Assembly (NCBI GenBank): GCA_005883245.1
Contig: VAXT01000018.1
Span: 1-15,291 of the forward strand
Length of the DNA stretch: 15,291 nucleotides
Direction of reading: 5' to 3'
From: Actinomycetota bacterium
GTDB lineage: Bacteria; Actinomycetota; Thermoleophilia; Gaiellales; Gaiellaceae
The notes under the pieces were generated by a model that saw nothing but the letters and a program-made list of their open reading frames with translations, did not search any database and had not been told where the DNA came from. Numbering within the stretch: the stretch's first letter is position 1; each line of letters opens with the position of its first letter. Positions 13,322 through 15,291 of the stretch are shown here, piece by piece. The position numbers and the translations under genes are program-made.

Positions 13322-14503
13322 TTACATGACGTCGATGATCGGGTAGCGCGCGTCGTTGTCGAGGCAGGCGGCGGCAAACACAGCGGTACCGACGTCGCCG
13401 GTGAACAGGGAGTAACGGCGGCGACCGTTCGCGGCCGCAATCCGCTCGGCCTGTGCGAGCGCGTGCACGGCGAAGCGGCGTGCGCGCTCGAGCCAGCGCT
13501 CGTCGCCGGTGCGCGCGAACGCCTTGAGGAGCGCGAACCCGTTGCCGGAGGTGCCGTGGCAGAGACCGTGGCCCTTTTCGTCGCCGTGCGCACCGGCCCG
13601 CCAGATCAGCTCCGCGCCCGCGAGCAGCAACTCTTCGTCGAGGTAGTCCCACGCGCCGGCCAGGATGCCCGGCGCGCCGGTGCACCACTGGAGGCAGATC
13701 CGACCGTCTCGGGGCCGGGCCAACTGCGGACGCGGCGAGCCGGGCCAGTTGGCGAGGCCGCCCTCTCGGAACGCATGCCGGGCCAGCACCGTCGCCGTCT
13801 CGCGGGCCAGTGCCTCGTCAGGCTCGAGGCGGAGGAGCGCGAGCGTGTTGCCGGCGGCGCCGTGCAGCGTGCCCAGGCCGCGGTAGTCGTCGTCCTGACG
13901 CCAAAGCCCGTCCTCGCCACGGCGGGCACGGAGCACCGACGCCGACTCTCGCGCCGCCTCCGCCCAGCTTTGCTCGCCGGTCCACTGACGCAGCGCCAGC
14001 AGCGCGAGCAGCGCCCCCGGAATGCCCCAGTCGATGTCGTCGGTCGGGTTCTCGGCACTCGTCGGGAGGAGGGCGTGGAGGTCGTCGGCAAGCACCGCGT
14101 CTCGGGTGAGCTTGAACGCGACGAGCAGAGGCCCCGCTTCGCCCAGAAGCAGCGAGGCCGGATGGTAGTGCGTTTCCCCGGGCTCGATGTCTGGCTCGGT
14201 TCGGAAGAGCTCAAGGGCCCATCGCGCTGCCGCGGCCAGGTCGAGCGTCGTCTCGGCGCGGCCCTGGCGGCGAAGCGCGTCAAGGGCCCAGATCACGCCC
14301 GAGGCGCCGACGTACAGGCTCTTCAGCGGCAGCGGGGCGTCGCCCGCATCCCACTCGTGCGCGGGCCAGAGCGAATCGGCGGCAAACGCCGTATCCGCGT
14401 CCGTCACGATCGCCGCGATCGCATCCTCGGCACGCGCCGGAGCCCACGGCTCGTCGATCAGAGGCTCGAACTGCGCCGGCTCGTAGAGCATTCCTGTGAC
14501 CAT
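13322..14503 (-). CDS. Stand-alone LanC-like protein (lanthionine cyclase superfamily)
   Basis: The 393-residue protein shows all seven G-x-x-G turns of the alpha/alpha toroid: GASG 66, GEAG 121, GIPG 160, GAAG 215, GAPG 276, GTSG 317 and GDVG 369. The Zn ligands are Cys274 ('LQWCTGAPG'), Cys315 and His316 ('GLCHGTSGNG'). His214 in 'GTLHGAAGN' and Asp156/Asp158 ahead of GIPG match the catalytic His and Asp of NisC. LanC enzymes add Cys thiols to dehydroamino acids to make lanthionine; LanC-like proteins without a cluster, such as human LANCL, add glutathione to dehydroamino-acid sites in damaged proteins. No LanB/LanM dehydratase or precursor peptide is visible within reach, so the LANCL-like clean-up role is more likely (inference). 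ATG 14503 has AGGAGG 4 nt upstream. Confidence 0.93.
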   Translation of the reverse strand: MVTGMLYEPAQFEPLIDEPWAPARAEDAIAAIVTDADTAFAADSLWPAHEWDAGDAPLPLKSLYVGASGVIWALDALRRQGRAETTLDLAAAARWALELFRTEPDIEPGETHYHPASLLLGEAGPLLVAFKLTRDAVLADDLHALLPTSAENPTDDIDWGIPGALLALLALRQWTGEQSWAEAARESASVLRARRGEDGLWRQDDDYRGLGTLHGAAGNTLALLRLEPDEALARETATVLARHAFREGGLANWPGSPRPQLARPRDGRICLQWCTGAPGILAGAWDYLDEELLLAGAELIWRAGAHGDEKGHGLCHGTSGNGFALLKAFARTGDERWLERARRFAVHALAQAERIAAANGRRRYSLFTGDVGTAVFAAACLDNDARYPIIDVM

Positions 14504-14527
14504 GCTTCCTCCTAGTCGATCCAGACA

Positions 14528-14544
14528 GCTGCCGATGCGGCAGC
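14528..14544. other. Perfect 7-bp hairpin ahead of the LanC-like gene
   Basis: GCTGCCG (14528-14534), loop ATG, CGGCAGC (14538-14544), 25 nt upstream of the LanC-like start codon. It could be an operator, a leader hairpin or a terminator end of the upstream methyltransferase transcript. A second hairpin CTACCG-8 nt-CGGTAG lies at 14622-14641, 22 nt past the methyltransferase stop. The 160-nt gap holds no small ORF resembling a lanthipeptide precursor. Confidence 0.35.
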
Positions 14545-14663
14545 CAGAAGGACTCGGCACGCCTAGGCGGCCGAGACGTGAAGATCGGATCAGCTAGGCC
14601 GGGAACGCCACGACCACGAGTCTACCGAGCTTGGCCGGTAGGCCCGCCCTGCCGACGCCGAGC

Positions 14664-15287
14664 TCACCGCATGGCCAGTATCCACTGGAAGGTCGCATCG
14701 CCATCCGGCTCGCGGAAGGTCACGAGCTGGTCGCGGAGGATCTTGAAGCCCGCCTCCAGCACGAGCCGCGTGTTCGTCTCTGGTGGGAAGCTCGAGAAGA
14801 ACGTCGGTGCACCAAGCCACTCCCCGGTCCAGCCCGCCGTGTCGCTCGTTCCGAGCGCCGTCATCAGCAGACCGGACGGGACAAGCCATTGGTGGATCCG
14901 CGCGAACGTCGGCGCGAGCAGCTCGCGCGGGACGTGATTGAACGCATAGAACGAGACGACCGCGTCGAACGACTCCGGTTCGAGCTCGAGCTCGGTGAAG
15001 TCCGCTTGCACGAACTCGGCGTCCGGCACCGCGTCTCGGGCGCGACGCACCTGCTCGGCGGAGATGTCGACGCCGGTCACCTGGAACCGCGCGGCGAGGC
15101 GCTGCGTATCGGGCACACCTGCGCCGCAGCCGAGCTCGAGCACACGCGCGCCGTCGCGCAGCCGCGACGCGAGCTCGTCCTCCCACTCCCGGCGCGGATC
15201 GCCCACGATCCGGTCGCGCCACTCGGCGAAGCGCTCGCCGATCGCGTCGTAGCCTCGACCGACGAGCTCTATCCGCGGATCAGTCAC
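14664..15287 (-). CDS. Class I SAM-dependent methyltransferase
   Basis: The 207-residue protein has a Rossmann methyltransferase core: motif I 'ARVLELGCGAGVPDT' (47-61), acidic residue Asp74 in 'VTGVDISAEQVRRAR', 'FVQADFTELELEPESFDAVV' (92-111) and 'FYAFNHVPRELLAPTFARIH' (113-132). The late part is 'GLLMTALGTSDTAGWTGEWL' (139-158). These bind S-adenosylmethionine; the acceptor is unknown, and the similarity is to the general Methyltransf_11/25 type. The first codon used here, GTG 15287, is four nt from the window edge, and the frame is still open upstream, so the true start may lie outside. It lies 160 nt upstream of the LanC-like gene on the same strand, which permits but does not prove co-transcription. 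Confidence 0.88.
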   Translation of the reverse strand: MTDPRIELVGRGYDAIGERFAEWRDRIVGDPRREWEDELASRLRDGARVLELGCGAGVPDTQRLAARFQVTGVDISAEQVRRARDAVPDAEFVQADFTELELEPESFDAVVSFYAFNHVPRELLAPTFARIHQWLVPSGLLMTALGTSDTAGWTGEWLGAPTFFSSFPPETNTRLVLEAGFKILRDQLVTFREPDGDATFQWILAMR

Positions 15288-15291
15288 TCGA

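Noticed and set aside
13257..13346. 29-codon plus-strand ORF starting MQSRSAEVARLG as a possible RiPP precursor for the LanC-like gene
   Set aside because: It has no Cys and no Ser/Thr-rich core, overlaps the end of the LanC-like gene in antisense and lacks a ribosome binding site.
14504..14663. Search for a lanthipeptide precursor between the methyltransferase and LanC-like genes
   Set aside because: No small frame with leader-plus-Cys/Ser/Thr core was seen; only hairpins.
1..15291. tRNA genes, CRISPR repeats, insertion sequences, attachment sites
   Set aside because: No cloverleaf, regularly spaced repeat, terminal inverted repeats with transposase, or integrase was found by eye.

Overview
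The window is high-GC DNA (about two thirds G+C by eye) densely packed with short operons on both strands. It looks like a chromosome segment from a high-GC actinobacterium, most likely of the Thermoleophilia (Solirubrobacter/Gaiella-like) group. Three things suggest this: a NucS/EndoMS mismatch endonuclease; a secreted collagen-like protein with the 'KNSVGTAQLK...GPQG' architecture that I associate with that class; and paralog-rich families such as DUF2236, DUF899, DUF1326/DUF2182, DedA and LanC-like proteins. The taxonomic call is inference. No tRNA, rRNA, CRISPR array, transposase, integrase or phage gene was seen.

Layout. (a) 1-1058, minus: the 5' part of a GAF-PAS-HisKA_3 sensor kinase that runs off the left edge, divergent from a DUF2236 (MpaB/rubber-oxygenase-like) gene at 1176-2018. 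(b) 2023-4873, plus: a remnant of an HdeD/DUF308 membrane protein, then DUF899 (thioredoxin-like, CPAC), DUF202, DUF1326 (CSC...CPC) and DUF2182 (membrane, CLGKC and CVGCC). An ArsR-type regulator follows at 4924-5613 with what looks like a leaderless promoter and operator. This is a cysteine-rich redox or metal-handling neighbourhood of unknown function. (c) 5823-6356: a secreted collagen-like protein ending at a 13-bp-stem bidirectional terminator shared with a convergent cupin-TPR gene (6421-7098). A 16-bp perfect inverted repeat lies between that gene and a DedA-family membrane gene (7301-7894). (d) 7913-10191: a DUF1801 protein divergent from nucS, then a secreted class-B/P4-like acid phosphatase. 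(e) 10370-13226: an alpha/beta hydrolase, a decayed NAD-dependent epimerase pseudogene and an SDR enzyme that appears to have lost an internal segment. (f) 13322-15287, minus: a stand-alone LanC-like protein with seven GxxG motifs and the Zn ligands, preceded by a class I methyltransferase that reaches the right edge.

The most notable pattern is that four loci carry deletion scars: the HdeD fragment, a C-terminally short DUF899, the doubly broken epimerase and the internally shortened SDR. The most interesting functional hypothesis is the cysteine-rich DUF899/DUF202/DUF1326/DUF2182/ArsR block. The most interesting regulatory signals are the 16-bp inverted repeat at 7119-7175 and the ArsR operator-promoter.
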